Source: Citricoccus alkalitolerans (GTDB taxonomy: Bacteria > Actinomycetota > Actinomycetes > Actinomycetales > Micrococcaceae). From it: 64,000 nt of DNA. Of this stretch, positions 51,020 through 59,946 are shown piece by piece; the stretch's first letter is position 1; every line of letters starts with the position of its first letter. The DNA lies in assembly GCF_039528175.1 (NCBI RefSeq), contig NZ_BAAALH010000002.1:1054001-1118000 (forward strand), given 5' to 3'. Below the pieces are notes generated by a model, which saw only the letters and a list, made by a program, of their open reading frames with translations, made no database searches and was not told where the DNA came from. Position numbers and translations under genes: made by a program.

Positions 51020-54000
51020 ATGACGACCCACCCCGTTGATCACTCCGCCCAGCCGGCGAACCCGGTAGACCCCGCTAGCCCGGTAGGCCCCGCTAGCCCG
51101 GTAGGCCCCGCTAGCCCGGCAAACTCGGCCAACCCGGCAAGCCTGACCGCCGAGACCCGGCAGGTTCCCCAGCAGAACGCGGCCATCCCGGACCCCGAGG
51201 AATTGCGCGCGCTGGCCCCGGCCGCCGTCGAGCAGGTCCGGACCTGGCTCCGAGAGGCCCGGAAGCATCCCTCGAACTTCTCGGCCAAGCAGCTGGCGGG
51301 TGTGCTGAAGGACCCGGCGGGGCTGGACTTCACGGTCGGCTTCGTGGACCGGGTGGTGCGTCCCGAGGACCACCGGATCGCGGCGGAGGCACTCGCAGAC
51401 CTGGCGCCCCAGACGCCCGGCTTCCTGCCCTGGTACATGAAATCGGCCATGAACCTGGGTGGCCGGCTTGCCCCCGCCGTGGCCCCGATCGCCGTGCCGG
51501 CAGCCCGCAAGGTCCTGCGCGAGCTGGTCTCCCACCTGATCGTGGATGCCACGGACGCCAAACTCGGCCCGGCCATCGCCAAGCTGAGGACCGAGGGCAT
51601 CCGCCTCAACATCAACCTGCTTGGTGAGGCCATCCTCGGCCAGCGGGAAGCCGATCGCCGGATGGAAGGCATCCGCACCCTGATCGAGCGGGATGATGTG
51701 GACTACGTCTCCGTCAAGGTCTCCGCCGCCACCGCCCCGCACAGTGCCTGGGCGTTCAACGAGGCTGTCGAGGAGGTCACCGCCCACCTCCTGCCGCTTT
51801 ACGAACTCGCCGCCTCCCAGAGTGATGGAGTCGGTGGTACCGGCCCCACGTTCATCAACCTGGACATGGAGGAGTACCACGACCTGGACATGACCCTGGC
51901 CGTGTTCATGCGGCTGATGGACACCCCCGCACTCCACGATCTCGAGGCCGGGATCGTGCTGCAGGCCTACCTGCCGGACGCCCTCGACGCCATGATCCGC
52001 CTGCAGGAGTTCGCCGCCCGTCGCGTGGCCGCCGGCGGTGCCCCGCTCAAGGTCCGCGTGGTCAAGGGCGCCAACCTGCCCATGGAGCAGGTCCAGGCCT
52101 CCGTCACCGGCTGGCCCGCCGCCACCGTGCCCTCCAAGCAGGCAGCCGATACCAACTACAAGCGCGTCCTGAACTACGCCCTCACGCCCGAGCACACCCG
52201 CAACGTGCGAATCGGAGTGGCCGGGCACAACCTCTTCGACATCGCCCTGTCCTGGCTGCTCGTGCAGGAACGCGGACTCACCACGCAGTGGGAGCAGGGC
52301 GGTCGCAGCCCGGACGTCGAGTTCGAGATGCTGCTGGGCATGGCCACCGGCCAGGCAGAGGCCGTCCGCCAGGACGTCGGCTTGCTGCTGCTCTACACCC
52401 CGGTGGTCCACCCGCATGAGTTCGACGTGGCCATCTCCTACCTGATCCGCCGCCTCGAGGAGGGGGCCAGTCAGGAGAACTTCATGTCCGCCGTCTTCGA
52501 ACTGGACACGGACCCAGCGCTCTTCGCCCGTGAGCAGGACCGCTTCGTGGCCTCGCTCGAGGACCTGGACACCGCCATCCCGACGCCGGCCCGCACCCAG
52601 AACAGGCAGGCTGCGGATCTCGACGTGGCGCGGGGCCCTGCCCCGGAACCCGTGGACGGCTTCGCCAACACCCCGGACACCGACCCTTCCCTGGCGGCGA
52701 ACCGCGACTGGGGGCGGACCATCACCGCCAACATCCCGGGCTCCATGCTCGGTACCGAGACCGTGACCGCCGCCACCGTGACCTCACCGGACCAGGTGCA
52801 GGCCGCCATCGGGAAGGCCGTGGCGGCGGGGAAGGCGTGGGCGAGCCTGACGGGAGCCGAGCGGGAGAGCGTGCTGGGCGCCGTGGCCGATTCCCTCGAG
52901 GCCCACCGCGCGGACCTGCTCGAGGTGGCCGCAGCCGAGACCGGCAAGACGCTGGACCAGGGTGACCCGGAGGTCTCTGAGGCCATCGACTTTGCGCGGT
53001 ACTACGGCCGGCTGGCCCGCGGGCTCGACGAGGTGCCCGGCGCCCGGTTCCACCCGGCCCAGCTCGTGCTCGTCATTCCGCCATGGAACTTCCCGGTGGC
53101 CATCCCGACGGGCGGAGTGCTCGCCGGGCTGGCCTCCGGCGCGCCCGTGGTGTTCAAGCCGGCGCCGCAGTCGGTCCGCACCGGTGCCGTGGCCTACGAG
53201 GCCATCCGGGAGGGCCTGATCGCCGGGCTCGCCGCACTGGACGGCGTCAGCACCGAGGAGGCCGGAGCGCTGGCCTCGGACGTGGTGAGCTTCATCAGCA
53301 TCGACCCGGAGCAGGAGGCGGAGCTCGGGGAGGGACTCATCGCGCACCCGGACGTGGAACGGGTCATCCTGACCGGCGGCTACGAGACGGCGAGGCTGTT
53401 CCGCTCCTTCCGCCCGGACCTGCCGCTGCTCGCCGAGACCTCCGGCAAGAACGCGGTCATCGTGACCCCGAGCGCTGATCTGGATCTGGCCGCCAAGGAC
53501 GTGGTGACCTCCGCATTCGGCCACGCCGGGCAGAAATGCTCGGCGTCCTCCCTGGTGATCCTCGTCGGCTCCGTGGCCACCTCCCCGCGCTTCCACCGCC
53601 AGTTGGTGGACGCCGCGAACTCCCTGACCGTGGGCTACCCTGAGGACCCGCGCTCCCAGATGGGCCCCGTGATCGAGGTCCCGGGGGAGAAGCTGCAGCG
53701 GGGGCTGACGGAGTTGGGGGACGGAGAGACCTGGGCGCTGGAACCGCGTCAGCTGGACGGGACCGGTCGGCTCTGGAGCCCCGGCATCCGCGCCGGCGTC
53801 CGCCCGGGCTCGGACGCGCACCTCACCGAGTACTTCGGGCCCGTGCTCGGCGTGATGACCGCCGAGACGCTGGAGGACGCCATCGAGCTCGTGAACGCCG
53901 TGGACTACGGCCTGACCTCCGGGATTCACTCCCTGGACCCGGATGAGATCGGGACCTGGCTGGACACGGTGAATGCCGGCAACCTCTACGTCAATCGCGG

Positions 54001-54835
54001 CATCACCGGTGCGATCGTCCGCCGACAGCCCTTCGGTGGCTGGAAGCGCTCTGCCGTTGGCGCCGGCACCAAGGCCGGTGGCCCGCACTACCTGCATGGA
54101 CTGGGGTCCTGGACGGACGCCCCGGTCGCGGCGGTGCCGGGCGAAGGCCCCGACGCCGCCTCCGTCCAGCGACTGGCCGAGGCCGCAGGTCTGGAGGCCG
54201 GGGACCGCGCATGGCTGGCCGGCGCGGCTGCCCTGGACGAGCAGGCGTGGAACGAGTGCTTCGGCGTGGCCACGGACATCTCCGGACTGATGGCGGAGCG
54301 CAACGTGCTGCGCCACCGTCCGGTCCCGGTGACCATCCGCTGGGAGTCCGGCCCGCTGGTGCACCTTCTGCGGGTGATCATGGCCGGTCGCCGTGCTGGG
54401 GCACCGCTCACGGTGAGCGTGGCGGAGGGACTGCCGGCCGGCGTCGGGCAAATCCTGGAAGGCGACTCGCAGGTGGAGGTGCGGGTGGAGGACACTGAGG
54501 CGTTCCACGCCCGGGCCCTGCAGCTGACCCAGTTGCCGCCGTCTGCGCCCTCCGGCGGGGACCCGCGCATTCGCCTGGTGCTGGACTGGAGCGAGTCCGG
54601 GACACGTGCCGGGTCCCACCCCCGGACCGGAGCTGAGGCAGGAACCGAGGCATCCCGGGCGGCCGTGCTGGCCCTGCACGAGGCCCTCGGCGGGTCGCCG
54701 GACGTGGCCGTCTACGCGAATCCGGTGGTCTCGGCCGGGGATGTGGAGCTGCTGCCCTTCGTGCATGAGCAGGCCATCTCGATCACTGCCCACCGCTTCG
54801 GCACCCCGGACCACCTGACCGATCACCTGCTCTGA
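51020..54835 (+). CDS. putA: Bifunctional proline dehydrogenase / L-glutamate gamma-semialdehyde dehydrogenase (PutA)
   Basis: A 1271-residue enzyme that oxidises proline to glutamate. The FAD-dependent proline dehydrogenase domain is at about 110-500 (YVSVKVSA, VRVVKGANLPME, TNYKRVLNYAL). The aldehyde dehydrogenase domain is at about 560-1030 with catalytic Cys near 839 (GHAGQKCSAS). About 220 further residues follow. There is no DNA-binding ribbon-helix-helix, so regulation is external. The first 45 residues are Pro/Ala/Ser-rich and encoded partly by 18-bp tandem repeats. The start at 51020 is overlapped by a three-codon frame (ATG at 51012) that sits nearer the GGGAG ribosome site. Confidence 0.95.
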   Translation: MTTHPVDHSAQPANPVDPASPVGPASPVGPASPANSANPASLTAETRQVPQQNAAIPDPEELRALAPAAVEQVRTWLREARKHPSNFSAKQLAGVLKDPAGLDFTVGFVDRVVRPEDHRIAAEALADLAPQTPGFLPWYMKSAMNLGGRLAPAVAPIAVPAARKVLRELVSHLIVDATDAKLGPAIAKLRTEGIRLNINLLGEAILGQREADRRMEGIRTLIERDDVDYVSVKVSAATAPHSAWAFNEAVEEVTAHLLPLYELAASQSDGVGGTGPTFINLDMEEYHDLDMTLAVFMRLMDTPALHDLEAGIVLQAYLPDALDAMIRLQEFAARRVAAGGAPLKVRVVKGANLPMEQVQASVTGWPAATVPSKQAADTNYKRVLNYALTPEHTRNVRIGVAGHNLFDIALSWLLVQERGLTTQWEQGGRSPDVEFEMLLGMATGQAEAVRQDVGLLLLYTPVVHPHEFDVAISYLIRRLEEGASQENFMSAVFELDTDPALFAREQDRFVASLEDLDTAIPTPARTQNRQAADLDVARGPAPEPVDGFANTPDTDPSLAANRDWGRTITANIPGSMLGTETVTAATVTSPDQVQAAIGKAVAAGKAWASLTGAERESVLGAVADSLEAHRADLLEVAAAETGKTLDQGDPEVSEAIDFARYYGRLARGLDEVPGARFHPAQLVLVIPPWNFPVAIPTGGVLAGLASGAPVVFKPAPQSVRTGAVAYEAIREGLIAGLAALDGVSTEEAGALASDVVSFISIDPEQEAELGEGLIAHPDVERVILTGGYETARLFRSFRPDLPLLAETSGKNAVIVTPSADLDLAAKDVVTSAFGHAGQKCSASSLVILVGSVATSPRFHRQLVDAANSLTVGYPEDPRSQMGPVIEVPGEKLQRGLTELGDGETWALEPRQLDGTGRLWSPGIRAGVRPGSDAHLTEYFGPVLGVMTAETLEDAIELVNAVDYGLTSGIHSLDPDEIGTWLDTVNAGNLYVNRGITGAIVRRQPFGGWKRSAVGAGTKAGGPHYLHGLGSWTDAPVAAVPGEGPDAASVQRLAEAAGLEAGDRAWLAGAAALDEQAWNECFGVATDISGLMAERNVLRHRPVPVTIRWESGPLVHLLRVIMAGRRAGAPLTVSVAEGLPAGVGQILEGDSQVEVRVEDTEAFHARALQLTQLPPSAPSGGDPRIRLVLDWSESGTRAGSHPRTGAEAGTEASRAAVLALHEALGGSPDVAVYANPVVSAGDVELLPFVHEQAISITAHRFGTPDHLTDHLL
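51071..51120 (+). repeat. 18-bp tandem repeat in the putA 5' coding region
   Basis: Units begin at 51071, 51089 and 51107 (cccgctagcccggtaggc, 2.8 copies), with a divergent partial copy before. They encode Pro-Ala-Ser-Pro-Val-Gly. As a multiple of three, copy-number change would keep the frame. Confidence 0.9.
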
Positions 54836-54873
54836 CCCACTCCTGGCATCTGGGCAACTGCTGGGCCACTGGA

Positions 54874-54930
54874 GGCCGAATTCGCACTGTCTGCTCGGGA
54901 ACAGCCGTTGAGAACGGCGCGAATTCGACC
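54874..54930 (+). terminator. Branched hairpin after putA
   Basis: Outer arms ggccgaattcgc (54874-54885) and gcgaattcgacc (54919-54930) pair at 11 of 12 positions. Nested inside is gccgtt-gag-aacggc (54904-54918). It lies 39 bp after the putA stop and probably terminates it. Confidence 0.65.
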
Positions 54931-54984
54931 TTCAGATGAGGAGCAGACGGGGAGGGCGGGGTTCGGCTGGATAGAGTCAGGCGC

Positions 54985-55860
54985 ATGACTCTGGAACGTG
55001 CGCAGTCCCGATCCGTCGAGGTCCGATCCCTGGTGGTCGAGGCCGCCGTGGAGCTGTTCGGCGAGCGGGGCTTCGAAGCCACCAGCGTGGACGACCTGGC
55101 CCGCGCCGCCGGGCTGTCCCGTTCCACGTACTTCCGTCAGGTCGGCGGCAAGGAGGACGCAGTCTTCGCGGACCACCCGCCGCTGATCGAGGAACTCGCC
55201 GCGTGGATGGACGAGCAGCCGAGTGATCCCTGGACCACCGTGTGCGCCGCCTCGGAGCGGGTCTTCGCGCACCTGTCCGAGGACCTGGAACTGGCGCGCC
55301 GCCGCTACGCCGTGGTCGGCGGGGTGCAGGCCCTGCGCGACCGCGAGATCGTCACGGAACGCCGCTACGAACAGCTCTTCTCCGGACATCTACGCCGGAC
55401 CGTGCCCGGCCTCGAGCCCGTGGACGCCATCGGCTTCGCGGCGCTCGTCACAGCCACCCACAACCACTTCCTGCGCCAGGCCGTCCGCAGCGGCGAGAAC
55501 GGTGGCGAGGGCGGCGGTGCTGGCAGCACGGTCGCCTCTGGTCCCGCCGGCCCCGAGGCGACCGCCGGGGTCACCGCGCGGTACGCAGAGGCATTGGACC
55601 GGGCGCTGGCGATGGTCCGGCTGCGTTTCGGGGTCGGTTCCCCGGCGGGCGCCGAGACCGGGGCCGCCGGGGGGTCGGCGTCACACCCCGCGGACGACGC
55701 CGGCGCACCGGCGGGAGCGGACCTCGCCGACGGCTCCGGTCGGGTTCCCGACCCCTCCGTCGCGCCCGGTCAGGTGGTGGTCGCGAGCTTCCCCACGACG
55801 ATGCCCTCGGGCGAGGTGTTGCGCCGGGTCCGCCAGGCCCTGGAGTCGAACTCTCCGTGA
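54985..55860 (+). CDS. TetR family transcriptional regulator
   Basis: A 291-residue regulator. The TetR helix-turn-helix is at about 15-60 (AAVELFGERGFEATSVDDLARAAGLSRSTYFRQVGGKEDAVF). The helical ligand domain is followed by an unusually long Gly/Ala-rich tail with a hydrophobic end (about 170-291). It lies between putA and an acyl-CoA dehydrogenase gene and may control the latter. Confidence 0.9.
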   Translation: MTLERAQSRSVEVRSLVVEAAVELFGERGFEATSVDDLARAAGLSRSTYFRQVGGKEDAVFADHPPLIEELAAWMDEQPSDPWTTVCAASERVFAHLSEDLELARRRYAVVGGVQALRDREIVTERRYEQLFSGHLRRTVPGLEPVDAIGFAALVTATHNHFLRQAVRSGENGGEGGGAGSTVASGPAGPEATAGVTARYAEALDRALAMVRLRFGVGSPAGAETGAAGGSASHPADDAGAPAGADLADGSGRVPDPSVAPGQVVVASFPTTMPSGEVLRRVRQALESNSP

Positions 55861-55931
55861 CCCGGACTGATAACGATCCTCGGCATTGAGTCCCGCTAGA
55901 TCTGACACGCAGTTCCACTTATGCTGATGTG

Positions 55932-57200
55932 ATGACTGAGATTCCCGCCCGCACCAACCGTGTGTCCCGACCTGCCGGATCGCCGTTCCCTGGCGCCACC
56001 GAACCGGCCTATGACGTGACCAGCCCGCTGGACATCGACTACTACGGCACCTTCCGGGGCATCCCCGCGGCGGACCGCGAGATCTGGGAGCGGGCGCGGA
56101 CGGCCGCCACCGCCGTCGCCGGTCAGATGGCAGAGGGCTGGGATCGACATGAGTACCCGATCGAGGCTGCCGTCAGCCTCGGGCGCCACCAGCTGTTCAA
56201 CGACGGTCTGACCCACCCGGACCTGGAGCAGTTCTCCCCACTGGCCACCGGTCTGGTCAACATGGAACTCTCCCGTGTGGATGGCTCCCTGGGCACCGTG
56301 CTGGCGGTTCAGGGCGGGCTCGCGCTGCGCACCCTCGTGTACTTCGGCAGCCAGGAGCAGCAGGAACGGTATGTGCGGCCCATGGCCTCGGGAGAGGTGC
56401 TCGGGTCCTTCGCCCTGACCGAACCGGACCACGGTTCTGACTCCTCGGGGCTGTCCACCCGGGCCACCCGTACCCAGGCCGGGTGGGTGCTGCGTGGAGC
56501 CAAGAAATGGATCGGCAACGGAGCCTCGGGTGGTGTGACCTTCGTCTGGGCGCGCGTGGACGCAGAGGGCGACGACGACCATGGCGCGGTCCGGTGTTTC
56601 CTCGTCCCCCAGGAGACTCCCGGTTACCAGGCCCGGGTGATCGCCGGCAAGGGCGCTCTGCGCGCCATCGACCAGGCCCTGATCCTGCTGGATGACGTGG
56701 AGTTGCCGGCTGACGCCCTGCTGCCCGGAGCGCACTCCTTCAAGGACACCTCCAAGGTCCTCTATGCCACCCGTGCCGGGGTCGCGTGGTCGGCGCTCGG
56801 CCATGCCACCGCCTGCTTCGAGGCCGCGCTGGCCTACTCGCAACAGCGGGTGCAGTTCGGCAAGAAGCTCGCCCAGCACCAGATGGTCCAGGAGAAGCTG
56901 ACCCGGCTGCTCTCCCACCTGGTAGCCATGCAGATGTACTGCGTGAACCTGGCGCACCTGGAGTCCGAGGGTCTCCTGCGCCCCACCCAGGCGTCCCTGG
57001 CGAAGTATCACAACACCCGCACCGCACGCCTGATCGCGTCCGAGGCGCGGGACATGCTCGGGGGCAACGGCATCCTGTTGGAGAACGGCGTCATCCGTCA
57101 TCAGGCGGACATCGAGGCCATCCATACGTACGAGGGCACCGAATCGGTGCAGGCCCTGCTGATCGGCCGTGATCTCACCGGGTTCAGTGCCTTCGCCTAG
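55932..57200 (+). CDS. Acyl-CoA dehydrogenase, glutaryl-CoA dehydrogenase-like
   Basis: A 422-residue FAD enzyme. FALTEPDHGSDSSGL marks the first family signature and the catalytic Glu is at about 400 in TYEGTESVQALLIGR. The Arg in YSQQRVQFGKK and the overall pattern are closest to glutaryl-CoA dehydrogenase (oxidative decarboxylation to crotonyl-CoA), used in lysine and aromatic breakdown. GTG 55929 and ATG 55932 are adjacent possible starts, with no clear ribosome site, so a leaderless or weakly translated message is possible. Confidence 0.88.
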   Translation: MTEIPARTNRVSRPAGSPFPGATEPAYDVTSPLDIDYYGTFRGIPAADREIWERARTAATAVAGQMAEGWDRHEYPIEAAVSLGRHQLFNDGLTHPDLEQFSPLATGLVNMELSRVDGSLGTVLAVQGGLALRTLVYFGSQEQQERYVRPMASGEVLGSFALTEPDHGSDSSGLSTRATRTQAGWVLRGAKKWIGNGASGGVTFVWARVDAEGDDDHGAVRCFLVPQETPGYQARVIAGKGALRAIDQALILLDDVELPADALLPGAHSFKDTSKVLYATRAGVAWSALGHATACFEAALAYSQQRVQFGKKLAQHQMVQEKLTRLLSHLVAMQMYCVNLAHLESEGLLRPTQASLAKYHNTRTARLIASEARDMLGGNGILLENGVIRHQADIEAIHTYEGTESVQALLIGRDLTGFSAFA

Positions 57201-57221
57201 TCAGGACGCCCGGCGTCTGAC
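57200..57221 (+). terminator. Hairpin at the acyl-CoA dehydrogenase stop
   Basis: gtcaggacgc (57200-57209) and gcgtctgac (57213-57221) pair with one bulged base and a 3-nt loop, starting in the stop codon itself. Confidence 0.55.
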
Positions 57222-57296
57222 GAGAGGGTCCCGGCCAGTGAGTGCTCCAGCCCATGCTTCCCCTACCCGTGGGTAACTACGTGGCATCATGGAGCC

Positions 57297-57854
57297 ATGC
57301 ACCTGATCTTCCGCACCCTGCTGTTGCTCGCCCGGTCCCGCCGGCGGCCTCGGCTGAGCCTCTGGCAGACCTCCTCGCTGCCGTTGAAGGCATTGCCGAC
57401 GGACATCGACATCGCCATGATCATCAACAACGGCATGTATTTCTCCCTCATGGATCTGGGCCGCTTCGACCTGATGGTCCGGGCAGGATTCTGGGACGTG
57501 ATGTCGAAGCGCAAGTGGACTCCGGTGGTGCAGTCGGAGCAGATCTCCTTCCGCAAGTCGATCCGGTTGTGGCAGAGCTTCAGCATCGAGACCAAGATCA
57601 TCGGCCTGGACGAGAAGTGCATCTGGATCGAGCAGCGTTTCGTCCGCGAAGGCGAGATCTATGCCCGCGGCTACCTGGCCACCCGGTTCGTGGATGCGAA
57701 CGGTGCGGTTGCCCTCGAGGACATCGTCGAGGCGGTCCGCACGGAGCTCGGCGAGGTGCCGCCCGAGGACTTCACCGTTCCGGAGTGGCTGCACGAGTGG
57801 CGCGGCGACGTCGCGCTGCCCGGTTCCCGGAAGCCGGCCCCGCACCGCTGGTGA
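57297..57854 (+). CDS. Acyl-CoA thioesterase (4HBT / THEM6-like)
   Basis: A 185-residue hot-dog fold protein. LPTDIDIAMIINNGMYFSLMDLGRFDLMVRAGFW is the THEM6/4HBT-type helix region with the Asp/Asn site, and RKSIRLWQSFSIETKIIGLDEKCIWIEQRF is the central strand. An N-terminal hydrophobic and basic stretch (MHLIFRTLLLLARSRRR) may anchor it at the membrane. It probably hydrolyses acyl-CoA esters. It is downstream of the acyl-CoA dehydrogenase on the same strand. Confidence 0.82.
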   Translation: MHLIFRTLLLLARSRRRPRLSLWQTSSLPLKALPTDIDIAMIINNGMYFSLMDLGRFDLMVRAGFWDVMSKRKWTPVVQSEQISFRKSIRLWQSFSIETKIIGLDEKCIWIEQRFVREGEIYARGYLATRFVDANGAVALEDIVEAVRTELGEVPPEDFTVPEWLHEWRGDVALPGSRKPAPHRW

Positions 57855-57921
57855 CCTGAATGCGGGTGGCCTGCGCGCCGCCGTCGTGCGTTATGCCTCC
57901 CGCCGGGGCAGGATGGGAAGC

Positions 57922-59934
57922 ATGAACAACCGCCTCCTCATCATCGGCGGGCTCACCACGCTCGTCCTCATCCTGGTCATCGCCTACCTGGTCGGGTTCT
58001 GGGCGTGGATCTTCCTCGGGCTGGTCGCCCTGCTGCTGGTGGGGCTGGCCATCTGGGACCTGACCCAGAAGCGGCATGCGATCCTGCGGAACTTCCCGGT
58101 GATCGGGCACATGCGGTACCTGCTGGAGTCGATCCGTCCGGAGATCCAGCAGTACTTCATCGAGCGGAACTTCGACGGCAAGCCCTTCGACCGGGACACC
58201 CGCTCGATCGTGTACTCGCGGTCCAAGGGCGCGGATGACCACAAGGCCTTCGGCACGGAGCGGGACACGGGGCGGATCGGCTACGAGTATCTCCTGCATT
58301 CCACGGCCCCCGTGGCGCCGCCGAAGAAGATTCCCACCGTGCGGATCGGCGGCCCGGACTGCCGCCAGCCCTATGACCTGTCCCTGATGAACATCTCCTC
58401 CATGTCCTTCGGCTCGCTGTCCAAGAACGCGGTGGTGGCCATGAACAAGGGTGCCGGCCTGGGTGGGTTCGTGCACGAGACCGGCGAGGGCGGGCTGACG
58501 AAGTACCACCGCGGCAACGGAGCGGATCTGTTCTGGGAGATCGGCTCCGGCTACTTCGGCTGCCGCACCGAGGACGGCCGCTTCAACCCGGTGAGCTTCG
58601 CGGAGAAGGCCACCCTGCCGGAGGTCAAGGGCATCACCATCAAGCTCTCCCAGGGGGCCAAGCCCGGGCTCGGTGGCGTGCTGCCCGGCCCCAAGGTCAC
58701 CCCGGAGATCGCCGAGGCGCGCGAGGTGCCGGTCGGCGTCGACTGCATCTCCCCGGCCTCCCATTCGGCCTTCACCACGCCCCGGGAGATGGTCCGGTTC
58801 ATCGGCCGGCTGCGCGAGCTCTCCGACGGCAAGCCGGTCGGCATCAAGTTCTGTGTGGGCTCCCGCACGGATGTGCTAGCCATGTGCAAGGCCATCTGGG
58901 AGGAGCGGACAGCCCCGGACTACATCATCGTGGACGGTTCCGAGGGTGGCACCGGCGCCGCCCCGTTGGAGTATTCCGACCATGTGGGCACCCCGCTGAC
59001 CGAGGGCCTCATGCTGGTGCACAATGCCCTGGTCGGCACGGGCCTGCGGCACATGGTCAAGCTGGGCGCGGCCGGCAAGGTCGCCACTGGATCGGATATC
59101 GTCAAACGGCTGATCCAGGGGGCCGACTTCACCATGTCCGCCCGCGCCATGATGATGGCCACCGGCTGCATCCAGGCCCAGAAGTGCCACACGAACCATT
59201 GTCCCGTGGGCGTGGCCACGCAGGACCCGCGGCTGACGCGGGCGCTGGACGTGGAGGACAAGTCCAAACGCGTGCACAACTACCAGAAGCTCACCGTCCG
59301 TGAGGCCGTGCAGATCATGGCGTCGATGGGTCTGAACCATCCGTCCCAGCTGAACACTCGGATGCTGCGCCGCCGCGTGGACCACCTCAACACCCGCTCC
59401 TACGCCTCCATCTACCACTGGCTGCGGGAGGACGAACTGCTCAACGAGCCTCCGCGCGGCTGGGCCGCCGACTGGCGGGAGGCGGACGCCGACCACTTCG
59501 GTGAGCACGCCCCCGTCGGCTACCTGACCGAGCCGGATCCGCAGTGGCGTGACGAACTGGACGTGCAGACCTCCGCGATGTCCTTCGGAGACCTGCGCGC
59601 CTCCCTGCACTCCGGTGAAGCGCAACGGCCCGTTCCGACGCCGGCCGGTTCCGCCGGTGCCGATGCTGCCGTGGGAGCGGGGCGCGGCGAGAGGCCAGCC
59701 GAGATGGCACCCGCGGGCTCTGCCGCAGGCTCGGGTACCGACTCGGCCGGTGACCGCAGCGGTGAGGGGGCGAGTGAGGGTGAAGGCGAACCGCGTTCCG
59801 AGGGCCGCCCGCCGGAGCGCAACGCCGACGAGAAGGACATCGACGGCGCTCGGCCGCGGCGCACCGGCGCGGACACCGGGTCCACCCCCGTGGTCAGCAA
59901 CGAGCCCCGGCCGGAGGGCCGGCTGGGGTCCTGA
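57922..59934 (+). CDS. Membrane-anchored FMN-binding glutamate synthase-like protein
   Basis: A 670-residue protein. Two transmembrane helices (about 4-22 and 25-45) are followed by a GltB-type FMN domain: SLMNISSMSFGSLSKNA, GEGGLTKYHRG, GAKPGLGGVLPG, DGSEGGTGAAPLEYSDHVG and the 3Fe-4S cysteines in CIQAQKCHTNHCPVGVATQ. No glutaminase or GltD partner is adjacent, so it is a standalone oxidoreductase of unknown donor. The last 100 residues are a low-complexity Ala/Gly/Glu/Arg-rich tail. ATG 57922 is chosen; 57913 is possible. Confidence 0.88.
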   Translation: MNNRLLIIGGLTTLVLILVIAYLVGFWAWIFLGLVALLLVGLAIWDLTQKRHAILRNFPVIGHMRYLLESIRPEIQQYFIERNFDGKPFDRDTRSIVYSRSKGADDHKAFGTERDTGRIGYEYLLHSTAPVAPPKKIPTVRIGGPDCRQPYDLSLMNISSMSFGSLSKNAVVAMNKGAGLGGFVHETGEGGLTKYHRGNGADLFWEIGSGYFGCRTEDGRFNPVSFAEKATLPEVKGITIKLSQGAKPGLGGVLPGPKVTPEIAEAREVPVGVDCISPASHSAFTTPREMVRFIGRLRELSDGKPVGIKFCVGSRTDVLAMCKAIWEERTAPDYIIVDGSEGGTGAAPLEYSDHVGTPLTEGLMLVHNALVGTGLRHMVKLGAAGKVATGSDIVKRLIQGADFTMSARAMMMATGCIQAQKCHTNHCPVGVATQDPRLTRALDVEDKSKRVHNYQKLTVREAVQIMASMGLNHPSQLNTRMLRRRVDHLNTRSYASIYHWLREDELLNEPPRGWAADWREADADHFGEHAPVGYLTEPDPQWRDELDVQTSAMSFGDLRASLHSGEAQRPVPTPAGSAGADAAVGAGRGERPAEMAPAGSAAGSGTDSAGDRSGEGASEGEGEPRSEGRPPERNADEKDIDGARPRRTGADTGSTPVVSNEPRPEGRLGS

Positions 59935-59946
59935 CCGGCATCGCCA

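Noticed and set aside
52784..54826. Open frame of 680 codons antisense to putA
   Set aside because: Shadow frame rich in Arg/His/Gln; PutA on the other strand is full length with catalytic residues.
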